Source: Enterococcus aquimarinus
GTDB taxonomy: Bacteria > Bacillota > Bacilli > Lactobacillales > Enterococcaceae
Direction of reading: 5' to 3'
Assembly (NCBI RefSeq): GCF_001885765.1
Contig: NZ_JXKD01000006.1
Location: 1 to 64,000 of the forward strand
Length of the DNA: 64,000 nt
Positions 1 to 9,038 of this stretch are shown piece by piece (the first letter of the stretch is position 1; each line of letters opens with the position of its first letter). A program made the position numbers and the translations under genes. The notes beneath the pieces were generated by a model. The model saw only the letters and a list, made by a program, of their open reading frames with translations, searched no databases and had not been told where the DNA came from.

Positions 1-1291
1 AACCAAACGATTGATGATAAGCCGGTAAATAGGGACGAGTTTGATTGAATTGAATAATGGCTTCATTTGTTAATATTTCTAAAGCTTTATTTGAGATTTT
101 CATATCCTTCTCACCGTTATTGACAAAATCTCTTAAGTCGTTCCCTAAAATTAAAGGTGCAGATAGAAAAGACCACAAAGAAAAATGACTTTGATTCTCA
201 ATTTCGGTTAAAACGCCATTTCCCACTTCTAACATATCTGGATCGCCGTATGAACCTTCTACAGCATAAGAAGAAACGGTCACTGCTTTTTCATAACACG
301 CCACTACTGACTGCCAAGTATTTGAAATATCATGATCAATCCGATATTGATGTGCAAACGATTGTGCCCACCTCCAAGGTTCATTCCGTCCGTGTTCACA
401 TATTGCAAATACAATTGGAATTTGCGCTGCGTATGCTTTTTCTAAAGCCATACTCATCGTTTTATAACGTAAAATCGCATCACTTTTTTGATCTTTCACA
501 GGATTGAATATTTCGACCGACGTCACGTTCGTATCAAGAGAAATCTCTACTTGTTCTCTTCCAGTTAAACTCCACCCACTGGAAGTTGGGAAATACATGA
601 CTATTTCTTGTTGATTGAGTTTAAGTAAGAGTAGTTGTCTTTTTTCTGTTGCACGCTTTTTATATTCGACAGTGACGACGTAGTCTCCTTCTGATAAGCA
701 AGCATTAAATCCTACACGCCCTTGATTTTTTTCTAAACCTGAAACAAAAGAAATTTCTTCTTGATTTAACTGTGCCTTGCCACTCAATTGACCTGTTTCA
801 ACTCCAAAGTGGGTGCGGACTTTTGTCTTTTTATTATAAAATTCCAGACTGACAACATATGGACTATCGATTAGCCATTTCTCATCACTTTTTAAATCAA
901 CTACATGGCAATAATCATATTTTAAAAAATCAACATTCCACTGAGAAAAAGTGTTAGCGTCTACCACTTCATTCCCAAAACTCCCTGGTAGATCTTCACA
1001 AGTCATCACGCCACAAGAACTATATAATCCTACTTTTAATCCTAGTTGATGAATCTCATCAATCACTCGAGATCCATTAGGAAAATTCGTTAAATCAAAC
1101 TGTAATTCCCCTTGTTAACTTCGTTTTGAAGAATGCCAACAATCATCTAAGTTAATATACTCGTAGCCTACTTTACTTAACCCAGATTGTTTCATCGCTT
1201 GCGCAATTGCTAAAATTTTGTCTTCATCAATCGATTGTCTAAAATAATTCCATGAAGACCAGCCCATTATTGGGGGGATAATCTCATTCAT
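1..1291 (-). pseudogene. GH27 alpha-galactosidase, interrupted by an in-frame stop and cut by the window edge
   Basis: Reading leftward from the ATG at 1291 the frame gives a GH27 start (MGWSSWNYF near residue 9, YINLDDCW near 44). A TAA stop at 1117-1115 replaces codon 59. The same frame then stays open to the window edge with the rest of the enzyme: KYDYC with the expected nucleophile Asp126, an ICEHG block, and YGDPDML with the expected acid/base Asp near residue 350. Between the nucleophile and the ICEHG block lies an extra segment of about 140 residues (about 130-272) that looks like a CBM35/CBM6-type beta-sandwich. It is the last gene of the leftward operon visible here. A nonsense mutation or a sequencing error would look the same. 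If intact it would release alpha-galactose from oligosaccharides in the cytoplasm, since no signal peptide is seen. Confidence 0.85.
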
Positions 1292-1329
1292 TTTATCTTT
1301 CCTTCCAAATTATACGTCTCAAAATAATA

Positions 1330-2298
1330 CTATATAATCTCCTTCAACGATCCCGAATCGATGTTACCTCCTGACACCAGTGCAACAGTTTTCTTATGAA
1401 CTAACAAATGATCTAATGCCCCACTCATCATTGCGGCTGTCGTTAGGGCTCCTGCCCCTTCAGAAATAATTTTTTCTTTATAGGCTAAATACTCAATCGC
1501 CTTTTTGATATCTGATTCCTCAACTAAAACCGTTTCATCAATTAAGGATTCTAAAACCTCATACGTCAATTCACCTGGAATTGCGACATCACAACCATCT
1601 GCTAGTGTCCGTTCTGAGCGATTCGCTGTAATCTGATGATTCCAAATCGAACGTAGCATTCCATGTACATTATAAGATTGAACCCCAATAATCTTAATCT
1701 GAGGATTGATTGTTTTAGCGGCTACTGCCACTCCTGCAATCAACCCACCTCCGCCAATGGGTAAAATCAACTGGTCCACGTTAGGCATTTCCTCTAAAAT
1801 CTCTAAACCTATGGTGCCTTGACCTGCAATTACTTGATAATCATCATACGGCGGAATAAACACTTCACCGGTGCGAAAACTTTCATCAATCGCTGCTTGC
1901 TTCGTAGCATCAAATGTTTCACCAATTAATTTTACCAATGCACCATATTTTCGAGTAGCCTCAATTTTAGTCAATGGTGCCGTCACGGGCATAAAAATTC
2001 GTGCTTGAATACCTAACATTTTAGCTGAAATAGCCACACCTTGAGCATGGTTACCTGCCGAGGCCGCAATCACCCCTCTTTGGATTTCCCCCGCTTTCAG
2101 TTGAGTAAGCTTATTATAGGCCCCCCGAATTTTAAAGGATCCCGTTCTTTGTAAATTTTCTAATTTAAAAAATATTTCACCTCTTTTCCTCTCTGATAAA
2201 ATATTACTTGGAACAAGAGGAGTATGAATAACGACTGTCTCTAAACGCTTTTTTGCTTCAAAAATTTGATCGAACAAAGATACTTTTTCTGTAATCAT
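1330..2298 (-). CDS. Threonine/serine dehydratase, PLP-dependent (short catabolic type)
   Basis: The 322-residue product is a fold-type II PLP enzyme that deaminates threonine to 2-oxobutyrate, or serine to pyruvate. Visible marks are SFKIRGAYNKL with the PLP lysine at 56, the AGNHAQG loop, the GGGGLIAG phosphate-binding loop and a GAGALT stretch near the end. No C-terminal ACT domain follows, which suggests the TdcB or serine-racemase-like class rather than isoleucine-feedback IlvA. I start it at 2298, one base after the permease stop, because an AGGTGG ribosome site lies just upstream; a longer frame from 2361 would run into the permease gene. Its place in a sugar-uptake operon is odd and no amino-acid gene is nearby. 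The exact substrate cannot be told from sequence alone. Confidence 0.88.
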   Translation of the reverse strand: MITEKVSLFDQIFEAKKRLETVVIHTPLVPSNILSERKRGEIFFKLENLQRTGSFKIRGAYNKLTQLKAGEIQRGVIAASAGNHAQGVAISAKMLGIQARIFMPVTAPLTKIEATRKYGALVKLIGETFDATKQAAIDESFRTGEVFIPPYDDYQVIAGQGTIGLEILEEMPNVDQLILPIGGGGLIAGVAVAAKTINPQIKIIGVQSYNVHGMLRSIWNHQITANRSERTLADGCDVAIPGELTYEVLESLIDETVLVEESDIKKAIEYLAYKEKIISEGAGALTTAAMMSGALDHLLVHKKTVALVSGGNIDSGSLKEII

Positions 2299-2299
2299 G

Positions 2300-3124
2300 T
2301 TATTTCCCACCTGAAAGAGCAATTCCTTCGATAAATTGTTTTTGAAATACAAGAAAGACAATAATTAGTGGAATACATGCTAAGAAGGAACCAGCCATAA
2401 CCAAAGGGAAGTCCGTCCCATATTGTCCACTTAACGAAGCCAATCCAGCTGAAAGAGTCATTTTTTCAGTTGATGTATTGACAATTAAAGGCCACAGGAG
2501 TGAATTCCAACCATATAGCAAACTAAAAATAGAAAGTGAAACTAATGCCGATTTAGACAGTGGTAAGATAATCGTAAAGAAAATTTTAATTCTTGAAGCA
2601 CCATCAATAATTGCGGCCTCTTCTACTTCTTCTGGGATTGACATAAAGAATTGTCGCAGTAAGAAAGTTCCAAAAGCAGAGAATAAGCCTGGCATAAAGA
2701 GCGCTGGAATTGAATCTAGCAAGCCTAAACGTTGAACGATTAAATATTGAGGAATTAAAAATGTTTGACCTGGTACCATTAAAATCGATAGTAATAATAA
2801 AAACAAAAAGTTTTTAAAAGGAAAGTCTAAGCGTGCAAAGGCATAGGCCGCTAAAGCACAAAAGAAGACTTGGCCTACCGTAATCACTACTGTTGAGACT
2901 ATCGTATTCACATAAAAATTCCCGAAAGGAAATACTTCAAAAATGCGTGAAAAGTTACTCCACTGAGGATTTTCTGGAAAAAGTGAGGGTGGCACTTGGA
3001 TTGCTTCTGTTTTCGTTTTTAAAGCCGTAATAATCATCCAGATAAAGGGAAAGACCATCATTACTGATCCTAAAATTAATAACAAGTGAACAAAAAATTT
3101 ATTAGCTGTTTTTTCACGATTCAT
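2300..3124 (-). CDS. Carbohydrate ABC transporter permease, MalG type
   Basis: This roughly 274-residue membrane protein has about six hydrophobic helices and the EAA loop (EEAAIIDGAS followed by ILPLSKSA) that docks the ATPase in MalFG-type importers. It pairs with the permease just upstream and the binding protein beyond it. I place the start at 3124, where an AGGAGG site precedes the ATG, rather than at 3157, which would overlap the upstream gene by 22 bases. The substrate is unknown; the neighbouring oxidoreductases and alpha-galactosidase suggest a galactoside or a modified sugar. No ATPase gene is in the operon. Confidence 0.9.
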   Translation of the reverse strand: MNREKTANKFFVHLLLILGSVMMVFPFIWMIITALKTKTEAIQVPPSLFPENPQWSNFSRIFEVFPFGNFYVNTIVSTVVITVGQVFFCALAAYAFARLDFPFKNFLFLLLLSILMVPGQTFLIPQYLIVQRLGLLDSIPALFMPGLFSAFGTFLLRQFFMSIPEEVEEAAIIDGASRIKIFFTIILPLSKSALVSLSIFSLLYGWNSLLWPLIVNTSTEKMTLSAGLASLSGQYGTDFPLVMAGSFLACIPLIIVFLVFQKQFIEGIALSGGK

Positions 3125-3135
3125 ATCTAGTCCTC

Positions 3136-4089
3136 CTATTTCATGTAATGAACCCATTTTTTCTGTAAACTAAAGTTAATAGCAGTAATCACTAACGTAA
3201 TCACTAATAACATCACAACAATTGCTGCTCCGTAACCTTTCTCATTAAAGACAAACGAATAGCGATAGAACAAGAATGAAATCGACTGAACACTTTTTAA
3301 TGCAGGGTTAGTCTCTGAAAACATTAAATAAATTAAATCATAAACTTGTAAAGCACCAATTAATGAAGTAATTAAGTTGAAAAATATCGTTGGCGTTAAG
3401 AGTGGCAACGTGACACTGAAGAACTTACGAATCGGGCCAGCACCATCCATCTCCGCTGCTTCATAAAAGGAAGCAGAAATACCTTGTAGACCTGCTAAAT
3501 AAATGACAATGGCAGTTCCTAGAGAACTCCAGATACCAACAACCACTAAAGAAATCATCGCCCAGTTCGAATCAGTTAACCAACTTGGACCATTAATACC
3601 AAAAATACCTAGAAATTGGTTCAAAATTCCAAACTCTGAGTTGAAAATCCATTTCCAAATCATCGCAATGGCTGAAGTCATCGTGACAGCTGGTAAAAAA
3701 TAAATTACTCGATAAAAACTTTTTCCTTTAATTTTAGCATTTAACAATACTGCAATAAAAATAGCAATAAACATTGCGACGGGTACGGTAAAAAGTGCAT
3801 AAGTAAACGTATTTTTTAAGGCTCTGATTAACTCCGGATCTTTAAATAAACGTTTGTAGTTATCCAAACCGACTACAGTATACCCTCCGAACATTCCCCA
3901 CTCGGTAAAAGAATAGAAAATACTTTGAAACATTGGAACTAAATAAAAAATGATAATACCTAGGTATAACGGTGAAATAAAAAGTGCAGCCGTTACTACT
4001 TGATCTTTCTTGTACTTTTTAAATGAACGCTGCTTTTTCATAGATTTTTTTTCAATCAATTGATTCGTATCGTATTCCTGTCTACTCAT
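3136..4089 (-). CDS. Carbohydrate ABC transporter permease, MalF type
   Basis: A 317-residue inner-membrane permease with about six helices and an EAA loop (YEAAEMDGAG, then LPLLTPT). A charged N-terminal tail of about 30 residues precedes the first helix. It forms the heterodimer with the MalG-type protein encoded 11 bases downstream. The start has a good AGGAGG site. The stem-loop between this gene and the binding-protein gene probably lowers permease expression relative to the binding protein. Confidence 0.9.
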   Translation of the reverse strand: MSRQEYDTNQLIEKKSMKKQRSFKKYKKDQVVTAALFISPLYLGIIIFYLVPMFQSIFYSFTEWGMFGGYTVVGLDNYKRLFKDPELIRALKNTFTYALFTVPVAMFIAIFIAVLLNAKIKGKSFYRVIYFLPAVTMTSAIAMIWKWIFNSEFGILNQFLGIFGINGPSWLTDSNWAMISLVVVGIWSSLGTAIVIYLAGLQGISASFYEAAEMDGAGPIRKFFSVTLPLLTPTIFFNLITSLIGALQVYDLIYLMFSETNPALKSVQSISFLFYRYSFVFNEKGYGAAIVVMLLVITLVITAINFSLQKKWVHYMK

Positions 4090-4113
4090 TCCTCGCTCCT
4101 CCTAAATAAAAAA

Positions 4114-4152
4114 GCTAGCATAAAAAACCTTTTTTCGATTTTTTATACTAGC
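4114..4152 (-). promoter_or_regulatory. Intercistronic stem-loop (partial terminator) between binding protein and permeases
   Basis: The arms GCTAG-ATAAAAAA and TTTTTTATA-TAGC pair across an 11-base centre. On the minus strand the hairpin is followed by a T-rich run (TTTTTTATTT) and then the ribosome site of the MalF-type gene. This form suits an attenuator that lets the upstream binding-protein gene be made in excess. Confidence 0.65.
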
Positions 4153-4163
4153 AATGAATCATT

Positions 4164-5426
4164 TTATTTTTGTAACAACGCATTTGCTTTTTCAGCAATT
4201 AACTTGCTAGCTTCTTCAACAGTTATTTCACCTGTCCATGCTTGGTTAATCAAATCTTGCTCGATTGCAATTGCCGCAGATGAGTTTTTATAACCTGGTA
4301 ATGGCACTGCATAATCGACAGCATCGATAAATACCTGGATATTTTTATCTGGATGCGCTGCTACCCAAGCTTCTTGAGTACCTTCTAGTACAGGAATAAT
4401 CCCTCCCGCCTCAGCAACATGTTTCATCGATTCTTCAGAGGATAAATATTCAATCCATTTTTTAGCCGATTCTTTATTTTTAGAACCTGAGAAAATGACA
4501 TTTGCTAAAGAATTTGATGTCGTCGCACGCTCTTTTCCTTTTGGTAGTGGCGCAACATCAATATGCTCGTTACCGAAGTCTTCTTTAAATAAGACGGGAA
4601 CTTGATACGAACCATCGACCGCCATGGCAACTTTACCAGATAATAGTAATTCGTTTGAGTTTGTATTTGTAATTAACTCAATCGGTGTACCTGAACCATC
4701 TTCAACAAATCCGTACCAATATTCAATTCCTTCAATTACTTCTGGCTGATCAAAACCTGATTTTGTTCCATTCTCAATAAAAGGTGATCCTCCATTTTGA
4801 TAAATTGTTTCATAATACCCACCTTGCCAAGTAGGAGGAATTGCCATGCCATAGATTCCTTCATCAGTATTTGTTAATTGTTTGGCCACATCACGCCACG
4901 TATCCCAAGTCCAAGTATCATCAGGATAGGCAATACCCGCTTCGTCAAACATTGTTTTATTATAGAACAATGCATTGGTATCAAAGTCTTTCGGTATGCC
5001 ATACAATTTACCATCTGCTCCGGTATAAGATTCTAGGTATTGACTAGGAATTTTGTCTAATTCAACATTGATACCATCCAATGGTTCTAAAATGCCATTC
5101 TCAATGTAGTCAATTGCTCGAGGAATATTAACGTTGAAGACATCAGAAGCATTATTCCCAGTTACCGCTGTCTCAAGTTTCGTCCAATATTGCGCCCAAG
5201 GAGTAATCTCAAATTTAACTTCAATTCCAGTTTCTTCTTTAAAGCTATCTGCGATTCCTTGAATAGCTGCGGCATATTCTTTGTCCCACAAAGCATAGGT
5301 AACCACATCTTTTTTATCACTCATACTACCTTCATCACCACTGCTCGCTGTGCCACCACCACAAGCTGCCAATAACATTGTTGATAATCCAAGTAAACTA
5401 AAAGTACGAACTAATTTCTTCTTCAT
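4164..5426 (-). CDS. Sugar ABC transporter substrate-binding lipoprotein, family 1
   Basis: The 420-residue product begins with a lipoprotein signal ending LLAAC, lipid cysteine at 22, followed by a glycine/serine linker. The body has features of the family 1 binding proteins: YALWDKEYAAAIQGI near the start, a TGIEVKFEITPWAQYWTKL block, and a C-terminal SGSKNKESAKKWIEYLSS segment. It sits at the outer face of the membrane and delivers sugar to the two permeases downstream. It lies 48 bases after the oxidoreductase gene in the same leftward operon. The ligand is not predictable from sequence; the operon hints at a glycoside or oligosaccharide. Confidence 0.9.
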   Translation of the reverse strand: MKKKLVRTFSLLGLSTMLLAACGGGTASSGDEGSMSDKKDVVTYALWDKEYAAAIQGIADSFKEETGIEVKFEITPWAQYWTKLETAVTGNNASDVFNVNIPRAIDYIENGILEPLDGINVELDKIPSQYLESYTGADGKLYGIPKDFDTNALFYNKTMFDEAGIAYPDDTWTWDTWRDVAKQLTNTDEGIYGMAIPPTWQGGYYETIYQNGGSPFIENGTKSGFDQPEVIEGIEYWYGFVEDGSGTPIELITNTNSNELLLSGKVAMAVDGSYQVPVLFKEDFGNEHIDVAPLPKGKERATTSNSLANVIFSGSKNKESAKKWIEYLSSEESMKHVAEAGGIIPVLEGTQEAWVAAHPDKNIQVFIDAVDYAVPLPGYKNSSAAIAIEQDLINQAWTGEITVEEASKLIAEKANALLQK

Positions 5427-5474
5427 TTTTTTCCCTCCAATTTCCTTTTATTGAAGCGTTTTTTTGACTGTTAA

Positions 5475-6497
5475 CTACAAAGCAATACTTTGTTTCTCGT
5501 TTGCGGATTTTACTTCGGCTTCCGCAATTCGGATTGTTTCCATTGTACTTTCTAAAGGACAAGCAATCGCGGGATCAACATTATCTAAAATTGATTGCGC
5601 AAAGTGTTTGATTTCAAGGTAATAACCACTTTCTTGGCTAATCTCTGGTTCAAAACTTGGTTTATTATTCGGGTAATCAACCAGTTTTCCTTTTTCTAAA
5701 ATAATCGTTCCTTCTTCAAACGCAAAGCGGTAACGCATTTCAAATCCAAAATCATCATTATTAATTGTCCAGTTATCAGACGCATTCGCCACGATGCCCT
5801 CATAATGATAGTTGGTAGAAACGACGTCATAACCACTACCTTCAAAGACAACACGGCCTGAAGTATTGACAGAATAAGGTGTGCCAAGTAACCAGTTTAA
5901 GGTATCGACGTCATGAATATGTTGATCTAACAAACAGCCACCAGAACGTTCATTCGTTAATAACCAATTTTCCCATGACCATAATGGCGTGGTTCCTCCA
6001 CGGAATAAATTAGCTTCGGTTAATTTACCGTAGCGACCACTGTCTAGCGTCTCCTTAATATAGCAATAGGACGGGAAGAATCGTAATGTTTGGCCAATCA
6101 TTAAGAATTTTTCGTATTTTTTTGAAGCATCAATCATTTCTTGGCAAGCTTGCGTTGAAATGGCCATTGGTTTTTCACAAAATACATGCAACCCTTTTTC
6201 CATCGCTTTGACGGCATAAGGGGCATGTAAAAAAGTTGGTAAACATAAGTCCACATAATCAAGCGCTTCGCTTTCGATCATCTCTTCCATATCGGTATAG
6301 AAATTAAATTGTGAAAAATCAATACTCTTGTCACTAATATCGATATTTCCAGCGGTTAATTTCCCTTCACGTTTTTCTTCATTCACATCACAAATGGCCA
6401 CGAGCTTAATTGGAAAGCCTTCTTTCATTAGACGTAGATACATTGATAAGTGAGAACTTCCCATAAATCCTAATCCTACTAATCCGACTTTTAACAT
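5475..6497 (-). CDS. Gfo/Idh/MocA family oxidoreductase
   Basis: A 340-residue NAD(P)-dependent sugar dehydrogenase-type protein. The N-terminal Rossmann fold starts VGLVGLGFMGSSH, and the family's CEKPMA motif with the conserved lysine lies near residue 110. The C-terminal alpha/beta dimer domain carries GGCLLDQHIHDVD, a usual site of the active-site His/Asp pair. Family members oxidise or reduce sugars, inositols or glycosides, often at C3. It is followed 48 bases later by the binding-protein gene and preceded by the TIM-barrel isomerase, so it probably acts with both on one substrate. Confidence 0.88.
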   Translation of the reverse strand: MLKVGLVGLGFMGSSHLSMYLRLMKEGFPIKLVAICDVNEEKREGKLTAGNIDISDKSIDFSQFNFYTDMEEMIESEALDYVDLCLPTFLHAPYAVKAMEKGLHVFCEKPMAISTQACQEMIDASKKYEKFLMIGQTLRFFPSYCYIKETLDSGRYGKLTEANLFRGGTTPLWSWENWLLTNERSGGCLLDQHIHDVDTLNWLLGTPYSVNTSGRVVFEGSGYDVVSTNYHYEGIVANASDNWTINNDDFGFEMRYRFAFEEGTIILEKGKLVDYPNNKPSFEPEISQESGYYLEIKHFAQSILDNVDPAIACPLESTMETIRIAEAEVKSANEKQSIAL

Positions 6498-6515
6498 TCT
6501 TCTATTCCCTCCATT

Positions 6516-7385
6516 TTATAAATTTACAATATAATCCAGTGCATGACTGGTATCATAGGCTAACTGCTGCCCATTTTCTTGGTACGCACTAAGCTCACAA
6601 GTCAGTGGCCCTTCGTAACCAATTTCATGTAGTGCCGTAACGAGATGCTTCCAATTTAAGCTACCGTTGAGTAATGTTGTAAAACCGGTAATATTCCCGA
6701 TTGATGTATTAAAATCTTTCACATGCACTTTTTTAATACGATTACCTAAGATACGTACCCATTGCTCTGGGAAGCCAAACTGCAAGACGTTCCCGGCATC
6801 AAAATACATTCCTACATGACTACTGGCAATTTTATCAATGAAATCACGCGTTTCTAAAGGACTTAATAAGAATTTGTTCCAAACATTTTCAATCCCGATA
6901 TGAATCCCTTTCTCTTGCGCATAAGGAGCTAGCTCCTTGAATGCTGCTAACGAACGATCGTAACACACATCATATGCCGCATCTGCTGTCACTAAACCAG
7001 GTACCACTAAAACGGTATCCCCGCCTAAAGCCAAACAAATATCGATCATTTTTTTCACTACATCCATTCCTTTTTGACGAGTCACCGCATCCGCTGCTGT
7101 CAATGGATAATTCCAATGTAATGCAGTCGAAAGACTCGTAATCGGTAATTCATACTTCTCACTGAGTCCTTTAATATTTTCCAGTTCTTCGGCTGTTACA
7201 TCCATTGTTAAGGTTGGACTATCATTTAAAGCTAACTCTTTCGTGACGATATTATCTGCGGCTTGAGCTTCTGATAAATTCAGCTCAATCGTATCAAATC
7301 CTGCTTCTTTGGTTATTTTGAATTGTTCTTCCATCGTTAAACCTGCTGGAAGCGACCAAACATTCATTCCTTTTAATAATGTCAT
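6516..7385 (-). CDS. Sugar phosphate isomerase/epimerase family TIM-barrel protein
   Basis: The 289-residue product has the xylose-isomerase-like TIM barrel (AP endonuclease 2 family). Metal-binding positions are visible in HIGIENVWNKF, YFDAGNVLQFG, HVKDFN and a final CELSAY, giving the usual Glu/Asp/His/Glu set for a divalent metal. It lies between two Gfo/Idh/MocA genes with gaps of 12 and 18 bases. Pairing of such barrels with these dehydrogenases is common in inositol and 3-keto-glycoside catabolism, where the barrel isomerises or eliminates from the keto intermediate. The exact reaction here is inference. Confidence 0.85.
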   Translation of the reverse strand: MTLLKGMNVWSLPAGLTMEEQFKITKEAGFDTIELNLSEAQAADNIVTKELALNDSPTLTMDVTAEELENIKGLSEKYELPITSLSTALHWNYPLTAADAVTRQKGMDVVKKMIDICLALGGDTVLVVPGLVTADAAYDVCYDRSLAAFKELAPYAQEKGIHIGIENVWNKFLLSPLETRDFIDKIASSHVGMYFDAGNVLQFGFPEQWVRILGNRIKKVHVKDFNTSIGNITGFTTLLNGSLNWKHLVTALHEIGYEGPLTCELSAYQENGQQLAYDTSHALDYIVNL

Positions 7386-7397
7386 TTCAATTCTCCT

Positions 7398-8369
7398 TTA
7401 AATGCTCATGATTTTTTTATCTGTTGCAGACTGGAATGCGGCTTCGGTAATTTTAACGGTATATAAACCATCTTCACCTGACACAGGCGACGGTAATCCT
7501 TGTTCAATTGCCGTAATAAAGCAATCAATCATACGGGAATCCATACTTTCTTCAAAGAAAAATTCTTCCACGGTATTGGTCATATCATCAAAAACTTTCA
7601 ACTTACGACCAAAACCATCAACGGTCATTTGACCTTTTTCAAAAACAAGTTCTAAAATGGCATCTCCCCAAACCGGATACGTTTGTGGACGGTTCCATGA
7701 GGTATCTAAAGACATAATGACATTATCAGTCAAGGTTAATTGAATTAAACCGATATCTTCAACGGGCATCTCTGGCTGACTTTTTCCTGCGTAAGCAAAA
7801 ATAGTTTGTGGGTCAATACGAAACAAGTAATTCACTAAGTCACAAATGTGGACCGTATGATCAATTAATGCTCCACCACCTGAAAGCGCTGGATCAATAA
7901 ACCAACCACCAGGATTTTTTCCGTGATTCGAAGCGTTAATCAATTTTAATTTCCCTAACTTTCCACTGTCTACTACACGTTTTAAGTTTTGAATTGGCTC
8001 CGAAAAACGAACTGGGTGCGCGACAATTAATAAGCGTTCGGCCGCTTTTCCTGCTGCGACCATCTCCTGTGCATCGGCGGTAGAAAGAGCCATTGGTTTT
8101 TCAACAATCACGTGTTTTTTATATTCAAAAGCTTTTAAAGCATACTCTTTATGGAAGACATTTTCCGAGCAAATATTGACTGAATCGGATGGTACAGCAA
8201 GAAGAGTATCCAATTTATTGAAAACGGGAATTTGATATTTATCAGCAAAGGCTTGACTAAGTGCTTCATTGCGATCGTAAACTCCCACAACCTCAATCCC
8301 TCTCGCTTGGAATTCTTGAACATAACTATGAGCATGCATGTGAGCGACACCAATCATTGCAACTTTCAT
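7398..8369 (-). CDS. Gfo/Idh/MocA oxidoreductase, paralogue of the 10484 gene
   Basis: This 323-residue protein opens KVAMIGVAHMHAHSY, an atypical Rossmann entry, and has VEKPMAL around residue 90. It shares long blocks with the product of 10484-11473: NHGKNPGGWFID, LSGGGAL-DH-VHI-DL and SLDTSWNRP-YPVWGDA. The two are paralogues placed either side of the AraC gene. Its start overlaps the end of the upstream small gene by four bases (ATGA), so the pair is translationally coupled. The role is presumably oxidation or reduction of a sugar or glycoside with NAD(P). Confidence 0.9.
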   Translation of the reverse strand: MKVAMIGVAHMHAHSYVQEFQARGIEVVGVYDRNEALSQAFADKYQIPVFNKLDTLLAVPSDSVNICSENVFHKEYALKAFEYKKHVIVEKPMALSTADAQEMVAAGKAAERLLIVAHPVRFSEPIQNLKRVVDSGKLGKLKLINASNHGKNPGGWFIDPALSGGGALIDHTVHICDLVNYLFRIDPQTIFAYAGKSQPEMPVEDIGLIQLTLTDNVIMSLDTSWNRPQTYPVWGDAILELVFEKGQMTVDGFGRKLKVFDDMTNTVEEFFFEESMDSRMIDCFITAIEQGLPSPVSGEDGLYTVKITEAAFQSATDKKIMSI

Positions 8370-8833
8370 CCGACAATAACCTCCATTTCTTGTGTGGCAT
8401 GAATTTTTTCGATCAATTCATTAATATAGGTGGTCAATTCGGTTGAAACAGGCGGTACTACTAGTTGAAAGGCAGATTGATAATACGTACCTGCATAGGC
8501 GTTGTCTGCTTGCGTGTCAAATTGAATCATGCCATTTTCCCCCACGAATTCCATTTTTAAAACAGGCGTTACCATATCGTGCCAACTCGCAAATGCTAAA
8601 TTCACGAAACATTGTTGATTAAAGTCAAATGTCACCAGCAAACTTGCATCATTTTTTAAAATGGTATAGCTTGTTGGTTTATCCTGTTTCAAGGCCAAAA
8701 CCAATTGAATAATTGACTTAATCGCGTTCTCCTTCTCTTCATTCGCAAAACGATTATCATAAAAAGACATTCGAATAAATGAAAGATCCCCGATATTTTT
8801 TGTTGCTAAAATCTGTTCTACATTCTCAAACAT
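8366..8833 (-). CDS. Small protein resembling a stand-alone Gfo/Idh/MocA C-terminal domain
   Basis: A 155-residue soluble protein with no Rossmann motif and no signal peptide. Blocks such as IGDLSFIRMSFYD near residue 14 and LKMEFVGENGMIQFD near residue 92 look like strands of the C-terminal dimerisation domain of Gfo/Idh/MocA enzymes. A similar small gene stands at 9984, again directly before a paralogous oxidoreductase and again overlapping it by four bases. It may be a partner subunit of that enzyme. No defined family was recognised; the function is unknown. It is the first gene of the leftward operon and starts beside a cre-like site. Confidence 0.75.
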   Translation of the reverse strand: MFENVEQILATKNIGDLSFIRMSFYDNRFANEEKENAIKSIIQLVLALKQDKPTSYTILKNDASLLVTFDFNQQCFVNLAFASWHDMVTPVLKMEFVGENGMIQFDTQADNAYAGTYYQSAFQLVVPPVSTELTTYINELIEKIHATQEMEVIVG

Positions 8834-8865
8834 GTTTCATTAACACCTCTTTTTTTCCTCTCTTT

Positions 8866-8880
8866 TGTATACGCTTTCTT
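8866..8880 (-). promoter_or_regulatory. cre-like CcpA site ahead of the leftward operon
   Basis: Read on the minus strand AAGAAAGCGTATACA matches the cre consensus WTGNAARCGNWWWCA at 14 of 15 positions. It overlaps a possible -10 (TATACA) of the promoter for the gene starting at 8833, fitting glucose repression of this operon. No good -35 is visible, consistent with activation by the adjacent AraC protein. Confidence 0.6.
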
Positions 8881-8970
8881 TAATTGTTTTTAGCATACCT
8901 AAGAATAACCCCTCCATCGTTAGAAAAAAGGGTCCATTCCTTACAAAAAAAGGTTCGTCTGAAATAACCG

Positions 8971-8999
8971 TTACAAATTAGCTCATAATATGGGATAAT
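8971..8999 (+). promoter_or_regulatory. Candidate promoter for the AraC-led operon
   Basis: TTACAA at 8971-8976 and GATAAT at 8994-8999 are 17 bases apart, 39 bases before the start codon at 9039. The match to the sigma-A consensus is moderate. Confidence 0.5.
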
Positions 9000-9038
9000 C
9001 GGATAAGAGAAAGAATGACGAAAAAATGGAGGAGAAAG

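Noticed and set aside
157-507. 116-residue plus-strand open frame
   Set aside because: It lies opposite the broken GH27 gene, has no ribosome site and shows no coding pattern; the minus-strand frame carries clear GH27 motifs.
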